Under the pieces are notes generated by a model, which saw nothing but the letters and a program-made list of their open reading frames with translations, made no database searches and was not told where the DNA came from. Position numbers and translations under genes: made by a program. Below, piece by piece: positions 54,332 through 62,821 of a stretch of 64,000 nt of DNA. Positions within the stretch are counted from its first letter, which is position 1; every line of letters starts with the position of its first letter. Source of the DNA: Actinoplanes sp. TFC3 (GTDB lineage Bacteria > Actinomycetota > Actinomycetes > Mycobacteriales > Micromonosporaceae); the NCBI RefSeq assembly GCF_001553785.1, contig NZ_LOJP01000001.1:571367-635366 (forward strand), in the 5' to 3' direction.

Positions 54332-54348
54332 ACGGTAGTGTCCCGTGC

Positions 54349-54993
54349 ATGCGGGTGGTGATTGCTGACGACGCCGTACTCCTCCGGGAAGGGCTCATCC
54401 GGCTCCTGGAGGAGAACGGCTGCACGGTGCTGGCGGCCGTCGGCGATGGTCCGTCGCTGGTCAAGGCCGTGGCGGAGTACCGGCCGGACGTTTCGATCGT
54501 GGACGTACGGATGCCGCCCTCACACACCGACGAGGGCCTGCGCGCCGCCGTCGAAGCGCGTTCCCGCGTCCCCGGGTCCCCGATCCTGGTGCTCTCGCAG
54601 TACGTGGAAGTCGAATACGCAGACGATCTGCTGGCCGACCGCCGAGGGGCGGTCGGCTATCTGCTCAAGGACCGGGTGGCCGAGGTCGCCGAGTTCCTCA
54701 ACGCGCTGCGCCAGGTGGCCGGCGGCGCCACCGTGCTCGACCCCGAGGTGGTCAGCCAGCTACTGGTCCGCCGCCGCCGTGACGATCCGCTGCGGGCGTT
54801 GACGCCGCGCGAGCGAGAAGTCCTGGGCCTGATGGCGGAGGGCCGCTCCAACGGCGCGATCGCCAAGAAGATCGTCGTCACCGATGGTGCGGTGGAAAAG
54901 CACGTGCGCAACATCTTCACCAAACTCGGCCTGCACCAGGACGACGAACAGCACCGCCGGGTGCTCGCCGTCCTGACCTACCTGCAGGGGTAG
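54349..54993 (+). CDS. NarL/LuxR-family response regulator
   Basis: This encodes 214 residues. Receiver with acidic pair in 'VVIADDAVLLREGL', phospho-Asp in 'VSIVDVRMPP', Lys in 'GYLLKDRV'; C-terminal LuxR HTH 'ALTPREREVLGLMAEGRSNG' and 'DGAVEKHVRNIFTKLGL'. All key residues are present. The partner of the preceding kinase. It probably binds the palindromes upstream of the kinase and of the MMPL gene. Confidence 0.94.
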   Translation: MRVVIADDAVLLREGLIRLLEENGCTVLAAVGDGPSLVKAVAEYRPDVSIVDVRMPPSHTDEGLRAAVEARSRVPGSPILVLSQYVEVEYADDLLADRRGAVGYLLKDRVAEVAEFLNALRQVAGGATVLDPEVVSQLLVRRRRDDPLRALTPREREVLGLMAEGRSNGAIAKKIVVTDGAVEKHVRNIFTKLGLHQDDEQHRRVLAVLTYLQG

Positions 54994-55011
54994 GACCGGC
55001 GTTCCAGGCAG

Positions 55012-55029
55012 GGTGGGGCTAGCACTACT
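55012..55029. promoter_or_regulatory. Second copy of the kinase-operon palindrome, before MMPL gene
   Basis: GGTGGGGCTAGCACTACT matches the core of the palindrome at 52979 at 15 of 18 positions, sharing the GGGCTAGC centre. It is 59 bp upstream of the MMPL start. This supports co-regulation of the MMPL transporter by the neighbouring two-component system. Confidence 0.6.
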
Positions 55030-55088
55030 GCGAGTCCGGGTGCTGACCGGCTTATTCTCAGCCGTGCTGGCTCATAGCGTCGTTGTCC

Positions 55089-57290
55089 ATGAGGAACAGG
55101 GACAACGTCACCGGGATCGCGGCTCGAGCCGCGGTGTGGAGCGCCCGGCATCGCACGTGGGCGATTCTGCTGTGGATAGCCTTCGTCGCTGGCATCACCG
55201 TGCTCAGTGGACAAATGGGCACGACCGAGGCCACCGACTCCGACTACGGGCACGGCGAATCGGGCCGGGCCGACAAAATCATCGCCGCCGCCGGGTTCCC
55301 CGACCAGCCGGCCGGGGAGATGGTGCTGGTTCAGGGGCAGGACCGGCAGGCGGCGGTTGCCGACGTCACCCGCACGTTGCAAGCCCGCCCCGAGGTCGCC
55401 GGCGTCGCCAAGCCCCTGGCCTCCGCGGACAACACGTCCACGCTGGTCTCCTTCACCATGAAGGGCGACCCGGAGACGGCCAAGCAGCGGGTGCAGCCGT
55501 TGCAGGACGCCGTGGCCCAGGTGCAGCAGCGTCACCCCGGGCTCTACGTGGCGGAGGCGGGCGATGCCAGCGGGGCCAAGATGGTCGACGACTCGCTGGA
55601 GACCGGGCTCAACCGGCTGGGCCTGCTGTCGATTCCGATCACCCTGGGGATTCTGCTGGTGGCGTTCGGGGCATTCGTCGCCGCGCTGCTGCCGGTCGGG
55701 CTCGCGGTGACCGCGGTGATCGCGGCGCTCGGCTTGCTGGCCGTGGTCAGCCGGATGGTCCCGGCCGCCGACGAGACGATGCACGTGATGCTGCTGGTGG
55801 GCCTGGCCGTCGGCGTCGACCACTGCCTGTTCTACATCCGGCGTGAGCGTGACGAGCGGCGGCGCGGTGCCGATCCGCACCGGGCGCTGGTGATCGCGGC
55901 GCAGACCTCGGGACGCTCGATCTGGGTTTCCGGCCTCACGGTGGTCGTCGCCATGGCCGGCATGTTCTTCACCCAGGACGCCACGTTCGAGAGCTTCGCG
56001 GTCGGCACGATCCTTGTGGTGGCCACCGCCGTGCTGGGTTCGCTGACGGTGCTGCCGGCCCTGCTCTCCGCGCTGGGCGATCGGGTTGACGCCATCAAGA
56101 TCCCCGGGCTCTACCGGCGCAACGGGGACGGGCGTTTGTGGCAGGCCGTGCTGCGCGTCGTACTCGCGAAGCCGCTGGTCTCCGCGCTGGTGGCAGTGGC
56201 CGCCCTGGCTGCGCTCGCGGCGCCGATGCTCGATCTGCGCACCAAGGGCGAGACGCTCAAGGACTTCTCGCCGGGCCTGGCCACAGTCCAGACGCTGACC
56301 CGGATCGAGGCGGCCTACCCGGGTCACGAAACCCCCGCTCAAGTGGTGGTTCAGGCGCCGAGCGTGCGCGGCTCGGAGTTCGAAGCAGCCCTGGCGAAGT
56401 TCACGTCCGCCGCGGAGAACTCGGACCACCTGCAAGGCCCGGTCACCGTCAAGGTCAATCCCGCCGGCACGGTCGCGGTTGTGTCCCTCGCCCTCAAAGG
56501 CAACGGCGATGACGGTACGTCCAAGGCGGCCCTGACCACGCTCCGCAGCACCCTGGCCCCGCAGTCGTTCGGTCCGCTGAGCGGCGCAACTGTGGCGGTC
56601 ACCGGTGACACGGCGCAGAACGTGGACTTCAACAAGCGGCTCAGCGACTCGCTGCCGTGGGTGTTCGGGTTCGTGCTCGGGCTGGCGTTCCTGCTGTTGC
56701 TCGTCTCGTTCCGTTCAGTAGTGGTGGCGGCCACGGGGGTCGTACTCAACCTACTGTCGGTCGGCGCGGCGTACGGCATGCTCGTCTACGTCTTCCAGTA
56801 CGGCCACTTCGAAAAGCAGCTCGACTTCCGATCCAGCGCCGGCATCACCGCCTGGATGCCGCTGTTCCTGTTCATCATCCTGTTCGGCCTGTCCATGGAC
56901 TACCACGTCTTCGTCCTCAGCCGGATCCGCGAAGGCTACGACCGCGGCCTGCCAACCCGAGAAGCTGTGGCCCGCGGGATCGGCAGCACCGCCGGTGTCA
57001 TCACGAGCGCGGCGGTCGTCATGGTGGCGGTGTTCGCCCTGTTCGCCACGTTGCCGCTGGTCTCGACCAAAGAACTCGGCGTGGGCCTGGCAGCCGCAGT
57101 CCTCCTGGACGCCACCATCATCCGAGCAGTGCTGCTGCCCGCGGTGATGGTCCTGCTCGGCGAGCGCAACTGGTGGTTGCCGCGCTGGCTGAACTGGCTA
57201 CCAGCGATCGCCCACGAGCCCGCCCCGCCGGTAATCGGCGCCCACCGAGCCACGGACCCCGAGCCAGAATCCGAACTCGCCCGCGTGTGA
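55089..57290 (+). CDS. MMPL-family RND transporter
   Basis: This encodes 733 residues. Two halves, each with a large external domain and about six membrane helices. The proton-relay Asp sites are 'VGLAVGVDHCLFYIRRERDE' in the first half (usual Tyr replaced by His) and 'FGLSMDYHVFVLSRIREGYD' in the second. Relatives export lipids, siderophores or drugs. The ATG at 55089 is used; a TTG at 55083 is in frame. Probably controlled by the upstream two-component system. Confidence 0.93.
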   Translation: MRNRDNVTGIAARAAVWSARHRTWAILLWIAFVAGITVLSGQMGTTEATDSDYGHGESGRADKIIAAAGFPDQPAGEMVLVQGQDRQAAVADVTRTLQARPEVAGVAKPLASADNTSTLVSFTMKGDPETAKQRVQPLQDAVAQVQQRHPGLYVAEAGDASGAKMVDDSLETGLNRLGLLSIPITLGILLVAFGAFVAALLPVGLAVTAVIAALGLLAVVSRMVPAADETMHVMLLVGLAVGVDHCLFYIRRERDERRRGADPHRALVIAAQTSGRSIWVSGLTVVVAMAGMFFTQDATFESFAVGTILVVATAVLGSLTVLPALLSALGDRVDAIKIPGLYRRNGDGRLWQAVLRVVLAKPLVSALVAVAALAALAAPMLDLRTKGETLKDFSPGLATVQTLTRIEAAYPGHETPAQVVVQAPSVRGSEFEAALAKFTSAAENSDHLQGPVTVKVNPAGTVAVVSLALKGNGDDGTSKAALTTLRSTLAPQSFGPLSGATVAVTGDTAQNVDFNKRLSDSLPWVFGFVLGLAFLLLLVSFRSVVVAATGVVLNLLSVGAAYGMLVYVFQYGHFEKQLDFRSSAGITAWMPLFLFIILFGLSMDYHVFVLSRIREGYDRGLPTREAVARGIGSTAGVITSAAVVMVAVFALFATLPLVSTKELGVGLAAAVLLDATIIRAVLLPAVMVLLGERNWWLPRWLNWLPAIAHEPAPPVIGAHRATDPEPESELARV

Positions 57291-57385
57291 CCTGAGGCGC
57301 GCCACAGCTCCGGTCGGATGAGGGCCGAGGAGAGGCAGGCGCTGTGCGACGGTGAAGCGGCGGTGAAGCTATCGGAACATAAAGC

Positions 57386-57417
57386 TGCGGGGGCAGGCCA
57401 CGTGGCCTGCCCCCGCA
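57386..57417. terminator. Perfect 32-bp palindrome, bidirectional terminator
   Basis: Two complementary 16-bp arms, the left one TGCGGGGGCAGGCCAC, form a perfect hairpin between the convergent MMPL and CsbD genes, 96 and 94 bp from their stops. It can serve as terminator for both. Confidence 0.8.
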
Positions 57418-57510
57418 TACGCGCATGCTTGAACGTCAAGGCACTTCAGCTTGTAGAGGCTGGTAAAGCCTCGGAGAAGCTGTGAAGGCCTCAGCTCGTC
57501 AAGGCGTGCT

Positions 57511-57684
57511 TCAGCTCTTGAAAGCGTCCTTGATGCTCTCGCCGGCCTGCTTGAGCTTGGAGCTCGACTGGTCAGCCTTGCCTTCGGCCTCGAGGCTGTG
57601 GTCGTCGGTCGCCTTGCCGACGCCCTCCTTCACCTTGCCGCCGAGCTCTTCAGCCTTGTTGTCGATCTTGTCATCGGTAGCCAT
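57511..57684 (-). CDS. CsbD-family stress protein
   Basis: This encodes 57 residues, easily overlooked because of its size. It reads 'MATDDKIDNKAEELGGKVKE', then 'GVGKATDDHSLEAEGKADQS' and 'SSKLKQAGESIKDAFKS', the Lys/Glu-rich, Gly-punctuated pattern of CsbD-like proteins. GGAGG lies 5 nt before the ATG. Family members are general-stress induced, small, disordered proteins of unclear function. It lies convergent to the MMPL gene across a perfect terminator. Confidence 0.9.
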   Translation of the reverse strand: MATDDKIDNKAEELGGKVKEGVGKATDDHSLEAEGKADQSSSKLKQAGESIKDAFKS

Positions 57685-57776
57685 GTCGACCTCCAGGGAA
57701 GCGGTACCTACGCCCTCTCAACTACCCCCGCACCCACCGCCGTAACCCGTTTCCGCCCTCGGGAATTCAGAGCCCC

Positions 57777-60077
57777 TCAAGCCGCGGGAACCGCCGCTGG
57801 GTCCTCAGCAGCGCTCCCCAGCAACGGCACCCTGGCCTCCAGCACCTTCCCGAGCCGCCCAGCAGGCATCGGGCGAGCGAACAAATACCCCTGAGCCGCC
57901 AAGTACCCGAGCGACAGCAACTGCTCAGCCTGCTCAGCCGTCTCCACGCCCTCAGCCACCGCGTGCAAGCCCAGCGCCTGCGCCAAGTGAATGACCGCCG
58001 CCGACACCGGCACCCGGTCGTCGATCGGTGACTGGGTGAACGAGCGGTCGAGCTTGATCTCGTCGATCGGGCAGTCGTGCAGCAGCGTCAGCGTCGAGTG
58101 GCCGGTGCCGAAGTCGTCCAGCGAGATGCGCACGCCCAGGCCGCGCAGCCGGTGCAGGGTGAGCACCGACTGCCCCTGCTCGACCGCCATGGTCTCGGTG
58201 ATCTCCAGGACGATCCGGTCGGCGGGCAGGCGGAACTCGGCCAGCAGGGTGGCCACCGCGTCGGCGAAGGCGGGTTCGCGCAGGTCGCGGGCCGATACGT
58301 TGACGTTGAGGACGCCCGGCGCGGCGTCGCCGTGCTCGGCGATCCAGGATGCGAGCTGGGCGAACGCCGTGCGCATGACCCAGCGCCCGAGCGGCACGAT
58401 GAGCCCGGTGCGCTCGGCGACCGGGATGAAAGCGTCCGGGGCCAGCACGCCGCGCACCGGGTGGGCCCAGCGGACCAGCGCCTCGGCGCCCAGGATGCGA
58501 CCGTCGTCGAGGGCCACGATGGGCTGGTACAGCAGGAAGAGCTGGTCGCCACTGATCGCTTCGCGCAGCTCGGCGCCCAGGTGGGTGTGGTCGCTGCCGG
58601 CGGTTGCCATGCTGGGGTCGTAGTGCAGGTACGCCGTGCCGGCCAGCTTCTTCGCCGCGTACATGGCAATGTCGGCCTGGCGCAGCAGCACCGACGCCTC
58701 GGCGCCGGAGCGTCCGTCGGCGATGCCGATGCTGGCCCGGATCGGCAGCTCGTGGCCGTCGGCGTAGATCGGCTGGTGCAGGGCGTTGCGCATGCGCTCG
58801 GCGGCCAGGTCGGCGGTGGCCGGGTCGGCGTCGTCGAGTACCACCACGAATTCGTCTCCGCCCAGACGCGCGACTGTGTCCTCGGCCCGTACGCAGCCTT
58901 CGAGACGGGTTGCCACCCCGATCAGCAACTGGTCGCCGACCTCGTGGCCGAGCGTGTCGTTGACCTCCTTGAAGTCGTCGAGGTCGATCAGCGCAACCGC
59001 CACGGGCCGATCGCCGGGCGAGGTCAGTGCCTTCTGCAGCCGGCTGTGGAACAGCACCCGGTTGGGCAGTTGGGTGAGCGCGTCGTGGGTGGCGCCGTGG
59101 TCGAGGCGCGCGAGCAGCCGGCTGTTCTCCCGGAACGCCACCACCTGGCGGACCACGACCAGTGCGGTCAGCAGCACAACGGCGGCCACCACGACCGTCA
59201 AGTCGTCAGACTTTTGCAAGCTCACCGCGATCAGCAGTCCGTCGATGGCGGCCACTGCCACATACGGCAGCATGCTGAACGGCCGTCGCCGGGCCTCTAC
59301 CACGCCTCGGCGCTTGGTCGCGCCGTTGGAAGCGCAACGCTGACGAGCCGCGGCCCAGGAACCAAAGAAGTAGACCAACGGTTCGGTGGCCATGCCGGGG
59401 AACAGCGTCGGGTCAATCGCCTCGATGGGCGGGCGGAACAGCGGTCCGACGGCCCCCATCATGATCGCTACGGCCAGCAGCCGCAGCGCGCCGTTGTCGA
59501 CGTGCAGGTGACTGGACAGTACGAACTTGACCACAGCGAATACGGCCAGCAGGGCGATGAGCGTGACCAGCAGCGAGACGTACACCGCGGTCTTGTCGTC
59601 GCCCTTGAGCGCAGTGCGGGTGGAGAAGTGCCACATGAACACCGCAGCGGCCAGCGCCACGGTGGCGGCGTCCAGCACGATGCGGGTCACCTCGCCGGGC
59701 GATTGGCGCCCCAGCGGGAGCCGGAACAGCCCGTACATGATGACCAGCACGCCGGCGCCGCAGAACGTAAGCATGACCGGGCCGGTGTGGGCGCCGTGCC
59801 GGTCGGCTGAGGTCAGCACGTCGACCGCCTGGGCCGGTACGCCGATCGCAACCAGGCCGACCGCGATGGTCAGGTGCCGCCAGAACCGCCGGGTGGCCTG
59901 CGGCAGGCTCGGTATGCGGGCGGTGCGCAGCAGGATCAGGAAGGCGAGGACGCCGGCCACCGCGCACGGCAGCCACAGGACGAACTTGGGCCCCACCGGG
60001 TGCACGAGGTTGAGCACGAACCACAGCACCGCGAACAGCGCGGTGCCCGCGGATGCCCGCATCAACCGGTCCACCAC
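57777..60077 (-). CDS. Second membrane GGDEF-EAL c-di-GMP protein
   Basis: This encodes 766 residues from GTG 60077. About eight membrane helices (8-330), then a GGDEF domain with 'RLGGDEFVVVLDD' (about 407), then an EAL domain with 'AEALVRWAHPVRG' (about 530), 'LEITETMAV' and 'DDFGTGHSTLTLL', in which the usual Tyr after GTG is His. The start is uncertain: the frame extends to 60182, but that would leave almost no promoter space before the divergent GT2 gene, and GGGGAAGG lies upstream of GTG 60077. Likely tunes c-di-GMP. Confidence 0.88.
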   Translation of the reverse strand: MVDRLMRASAGTALFAVLWFVLNLVHPVGPKFVLWLPCAVAGVLAFLILLRTARIPSLPQATRRFWRHLTIAVGLVAIGVPAQAVDVLTSADRHGAHTGPVMLTFCGAGVLVIMYGLFRLPLGRQSPGEVTRIVLDAATVALAAAVFMWHFSTRTALKGDDKTAVYVSLLVTLIALLAVFAVVKFVLSSHLHVDNGALRLLAVAIMMGAVGPLFRPPIEAIDPTLFPGMATEPLVYFFGSWAAARQRCASNGATKRRGVVEARRRPFSMLPYVAVAAIDGLLIAVSLQKSDDLTVVVAAVVLLTALVVVRQVVAFRENSRLLARLDHGATHDALTQLPNRVLFHSRLQKALTSPGDRPVAVALIDLDDFKEVNDTLGHEVGDQLLIGVATRLEGCVRAEDTVARLGGDEFVVVLDDADPATADLAAERMRNALHQPIYADGHELPIRASIGIADGRSGAEASVLLRQADIAMYAAKKLAGTAYLHYDPSMATAGSDHTHLGAELREAISGDQLFLLYQPIVALDDGRILGAEALVRWAHPVRGVLAPDAFIPVAERTGLIVPLGRWVMRTAFAQLASWIAEHGDAAPGVLNVNVSARDLREPAFADAVATLLAEFRLPADRIVLEITETMAVEQGQSVLTLHRLRGLGVRISLDDFGTGHSTLTLLHDCPIDEIKLDRSFTQSPIDDRVPVSAAVIHLAQALGLHAVAEGVETAEQAEQLLSLGYLAAQGYLFARPMPAGRLGKVLEARVPLLGSAAEDPAAVPAA

Positions 60078-60196
60078 GCCTGCCTTCCCCTTCCGTAACG
60101 TCTCGATACCGCACCAATCGGTCGCCGCGCAGCGGTCGTGAGTGTTTGCGGCCTGGTTAACCGGGGTTTCGATTGCCGTCACCTGAGAGGTTGACC

Positions 60197-61249
60197 GTGA
60201 GCACCATGAATTCCCTGCTGCTGTCGGTGATCGTTCCGGTGTACGCGGTGGAGGGCTACCTCTACCAGTGCCTGGAGTCGATCCGGGCCGGGCTGACCGC
60301 CGAGGAGTCGGCGCTGGTCGAGGTCATCGCCGTGAACGACGCCTCGCCGGACAGTTGCGGGGAGATGCTCGACGGCTACGCGGCCCGCCACGGCGACCTG
60401 CGCGTGCTGCACCTGAGCAGCAATGTCGGCCTGGGGCTGGCCCGCAACGCCGGGCTCGCCGAGGCGCGCGGCAAGTACGTCTGGTTCGTCGACAGCGACG
60501 ACTGGCTGCCCGCCGGTTCGGTGCGCGCGGTGCTGGACCGGCTGCGTACCGAAAGTCCGGATGTGATGCTCATCGATCATCTGCGGGTGCACGAGAACGG
60601 CCGGCTGGAGCCCGACGCCAGCAGCGGGGCGCTCAAGGACTTCCGGCTGCAGAGCCTGATCAAGCTGCAGCACACCGCCTGGAACCGGATCGTGCGCCGC
60701 GGCCTGCTGGAGGAGCTCGACCTGCGCTTCCTGCCCGGATGGTACGAGGATGTCCCGTTCAGCAACCCTGTGCTGATCGCCGCCCAGCGCGTCTCCGTGC
60801 TCGACCGGGTCTGCTACCACTACCGCCTCGGACGCCTCGGCGCCATCACCGCCACCCGCAGCGAGCGCCACTTCGAGGTCTTCGGCCAGTACGACCGGAT
60901 GCTGGAATGGGTGGCCGCCCGCGATCCCGAGCCGTGGCTGCGTCACGCGTTGTTCACCTTGATGGTGAACCACCTGCTGGTCGTCATGGGCAACGACGGG
61001 CGCGTGCACCCACGCCAGCGCCGGGCCTTCTTCAAGCGCCTCGCCGCGCACTACCGCCGCTACACACCGGCCGGCTACGCAGGCCCTTCGGGACTCAAGC
61101 ACCGGCTGGTGGAAGCGCGCAGCTACACGCTGTACGCGGCACTGCGGCAGGCGTATCGGGTGACCAAGCGCAACCCCGAGCCGTCACCTGTGGTTCGCCG
61201 GATCCTTGCCTCGTCGCCACAGCAGGCTCAGGCGGCGACCATACGGTGA
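60197..61249 (+). CDS. Family 2 glycosyltransferase
   Basis: This encodes 350 residues. GT-A fold with 'LLLSVIVPVYAVEGYLYQCL', 'EVIAVNDASPDSCGEM', the metal-binding Asp region 'KYVWFVDSDDWLPAGSVRAV' and 'HTAWNRIVRRGLL'. A C-terminal helical domain ends in basic residues, as in enzymes that bind membrane-linked acceptors. GTG 60197 follows GAGAGG by 6 nt; ATG 60206 is an alternative. It begins the second glycan segment with pseH and pseI. Confidence 0.9.
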   Translation: MSTMNSLLLSVIVPVYAVEGYLYQCLESIRAGLTAEESALVEVIAVNDASPDSCGEMLDGYAARHGDLRVLHLSSNVGLGLARNAGLAEARGKYVWFVDSDDWLPAGSVRAVLDRLRTESPDVMLIDHLRVHENGRLEPDASSGALKDFRLQSLIKLQHTAWNRIVRRGLLEELDLRFLPGWYEDVPFSNPVLIAAQRVSVLDRVCYHYRLGRLGAITATRSERHFEVFGQYDRMLEWVAARDPEPWLRHALFTLMVNHLLVVMGNDGRVHPRQRRAFFKRLAAHYRRYTPAGYAGPSGLKHRLVEARSYTLYAALRQAYRVTKRNPEPSPVVRRILASSPQQAQAATIR

Positions 61250-61287
61250 CGCCTTCGAAAAGATGAACGTGAGAGGTGTACCCGCCA

Positions 61288-61776
61288 GTGCTGCGTGCCG
61301 CTACGGACGCTGACCGCGACACCGTGCTCTCCTGGCGTAACCACCCGGATGTGCGCGCGGTCAGCTTGACGACCCACGTGATCACGCCCGACGAACACGC
61401 CAAGTGGTGGGACAACGCCACCACCGACCCGCGGCGCCACGTGCTGATCTACACCCAGGCGCAGCAGGCGTGCGGCGTGGTGATCTTCGACCTGCGCGAG
61501 GACCCGGCGAGCTGGAGCTTCTACCTGGACGTGGCCGGTCTGGGCGGCAAGCTGCTGCCGGCCTGGCTGCGCCTGGAGCAGGACGCCGTGGACCACGCGT
61601 TCGGCCCGCTCGGGCTGACCCGGCTGGGCGGCGAGCAGCTCGCCAGCAACAAGCAGGTGATCGCCCTGCACCGGCGCTTCGGCTTCCGCGAGACCAAGCG
61701 CTACGAACGGCTGATCGACGGCACACCGCAGACCGTGGTGTGGACGGAGAGGGAGGAACGGCACAGTGATCGTTGA
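61288..61776 (+). CDS. pseH: PseH, UDP-6-deoxy-AltNAc4N N-acetyltransferase
   Basis: This encodes 162 residues. GNAT-fold acyltransferase: 'LRAATDADRDTVLSWRNHPD' and the acyl-CoA site 'SFYLDVAGLGGKLLPAW', then 'LASNKQVIALHRRFGFRETK', as in PseH. It catalyses the third step (4-amino acetylation) of pseudaminic acid synthesis. GTG 61288 has GAGAGG 11 nt upstream; GTG 61276 would add four residues and overlaps that site. The overlap of 11 bp with pseI strengthens the assignment. Confidence 0.9.
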   Translation: MLRAATDADRDTVLSWRNHPDVRAVSLTTHVITPDEHAKWWDNATTDPRRHVLIYTQAQQACGVVIFDLREDPASWSFYLDVAGLGGKLLPAWLRLEQDAVDHAFGPLGLTRLGGEQLASNKQVIALHRRFGFRETKRYERLIDGTPQTVVWTEREERHSDR

Positions 61777-62806
61777 CGATGTGGAGATCGGCGCCGGTCA
61801 GCGGCCGTACATCGTGGCCGAGATGTCGGGCAACCACAACGGGTCGCTGGACCGCGCGCTCGCCCTGGTCGACACCGCCGCCGAGGCCGGGGCGCACGCC
61901 ATCAAGATCCAGACGTACACGGCCGGCACCATGACGGTGGACGTCAAACACGAGCGCTTCCAGCTCTCCAAGGGCCACGAGCTATGGGGCGGCGAATACC
62001 TCTATGACCTGTACGAGCGCGCGCACACGCCATGGGAGTGGCACGAGGCGATCTTCGACCGGGCCCGCCAGCACGGCCTCACCCCATTCTCCAGCCCGTT
62101 CGACCGCACCGCCGTCGAGCTGCTGGAAAAGCTCGACGCCCCGATGTACAAGATCGCGTCGTCGGAGATCACCGACCTGCCGCTGGTCCGGCTCTGCGCC
62201 AGCACCGGCAAGCCGCTGATCATCTCTACCGGCATGGCCACGCTGCAGGAGATCACCGCCGCCGTGGATGCCGCCCGGGGCGCCGGGGCCAGCGACATCG
62301 TCGTGCTGTCGTGCACCGCTTCGTACCCGGCGCCGCCGGAATACACCAACCTGCGCCGCATCCCGGTGCTCGCCGAGGCGCTGCGCGTGCCGATCGGCTT
62401 GAGTGACCACACACTCGGCATCGGCGTGCCGATCGCCAGCGTCGCGCTCGGCGCCTGCCTGATCGAAAAGCACATCACCCTGGACCGCGCCGACGGCGGC
62501 GTGGACTCGGCGTTCTCGCTGGAGCCGCAGGAGCTTGCCGCGCTGGTCGTGGAGTCCGAGCGGGCCTGGCAGGGGCTGGGCACCACCACCATCGGCCCGA
62601 ACGAAGCCGAGAAGGAAGGCCTGCGCTTCCGCCGGTCGCTGTACGTGGTCGCCGACGTCAAGGCCGGCGACGTGGTCAGCGAGGAGAACGTCCGGTCCAT
62701 CCGCCCGACCGGCGGGCTCGCCCCCGACAGCATCGCCTTGGTGCTCGGGCGCACCTTCCAGCAGGACGCGGCAAAGGGCACGCCGCTGTCCTGGGAATTG
62801 ATCTGA
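61766..62806 (+). CDS. pseI: PseI, pseudaminic acid synthase
   Basis: This encodes 346 residues. NeuB/SpsE family: 'PYIVAEMSGNHNGSLDRALA', 'AHAIKIQTYTAGTMTVD', 'MYKIASSEITDLPLVR', 'LIISTGMATLQEI', 'IGLSDHTLGIGVPIASVALG', 'EKHITLDRADGGVDSAFSLE' and a C-terminal SAF domain ('FRRSLYVVADVKAGDVVSEE'). It condenses PEP with 6-deoxy-AltdiNAc to give pseudaminic acid. The NeuB-type fold alone could also make legionaminic acid; the linked PseB-type dehydratase and PseH favour pseudaminic acid. Confidence 0.93.
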   Translation: MIVDDVEIGAGQRPYIVAEMSGNHNGSLDRALALVDTAAEAGAHAIKIQTYTAGTMTVDVKHERFQLSKGHELWGGEYLYDLYERAHTPWEWHEAIFDRARQHGLTPFSSPFDRTAVELLEKLDAPMYKIASSEITDLPLVRLCASTGKPLIISTGMATLQEITAAVDAARGAGASDIVVLSCTASYPAPPEYTNLRRIPVLAEALRVPIGLSDHTLGIGVPIASVALGACLIEKHITLDRADGGVDSAFSLEPQELAALVVESERAWQGLGTTTIGPNEAEKEGLRFRRSLYVVADVKAGDVVSEENVRSIRPTGGLAPDSIALVLGRTFQQDAAKGTPLSWELI

Positions 62807-62821
62807 GAGGCACGAACGCCG

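Noticed and set aside
53443..54348. Upstream extension of the response regulator frame
   Set aside because: It overlaps the kinase in another frame; the receiver begins exactly at ATG 54349.
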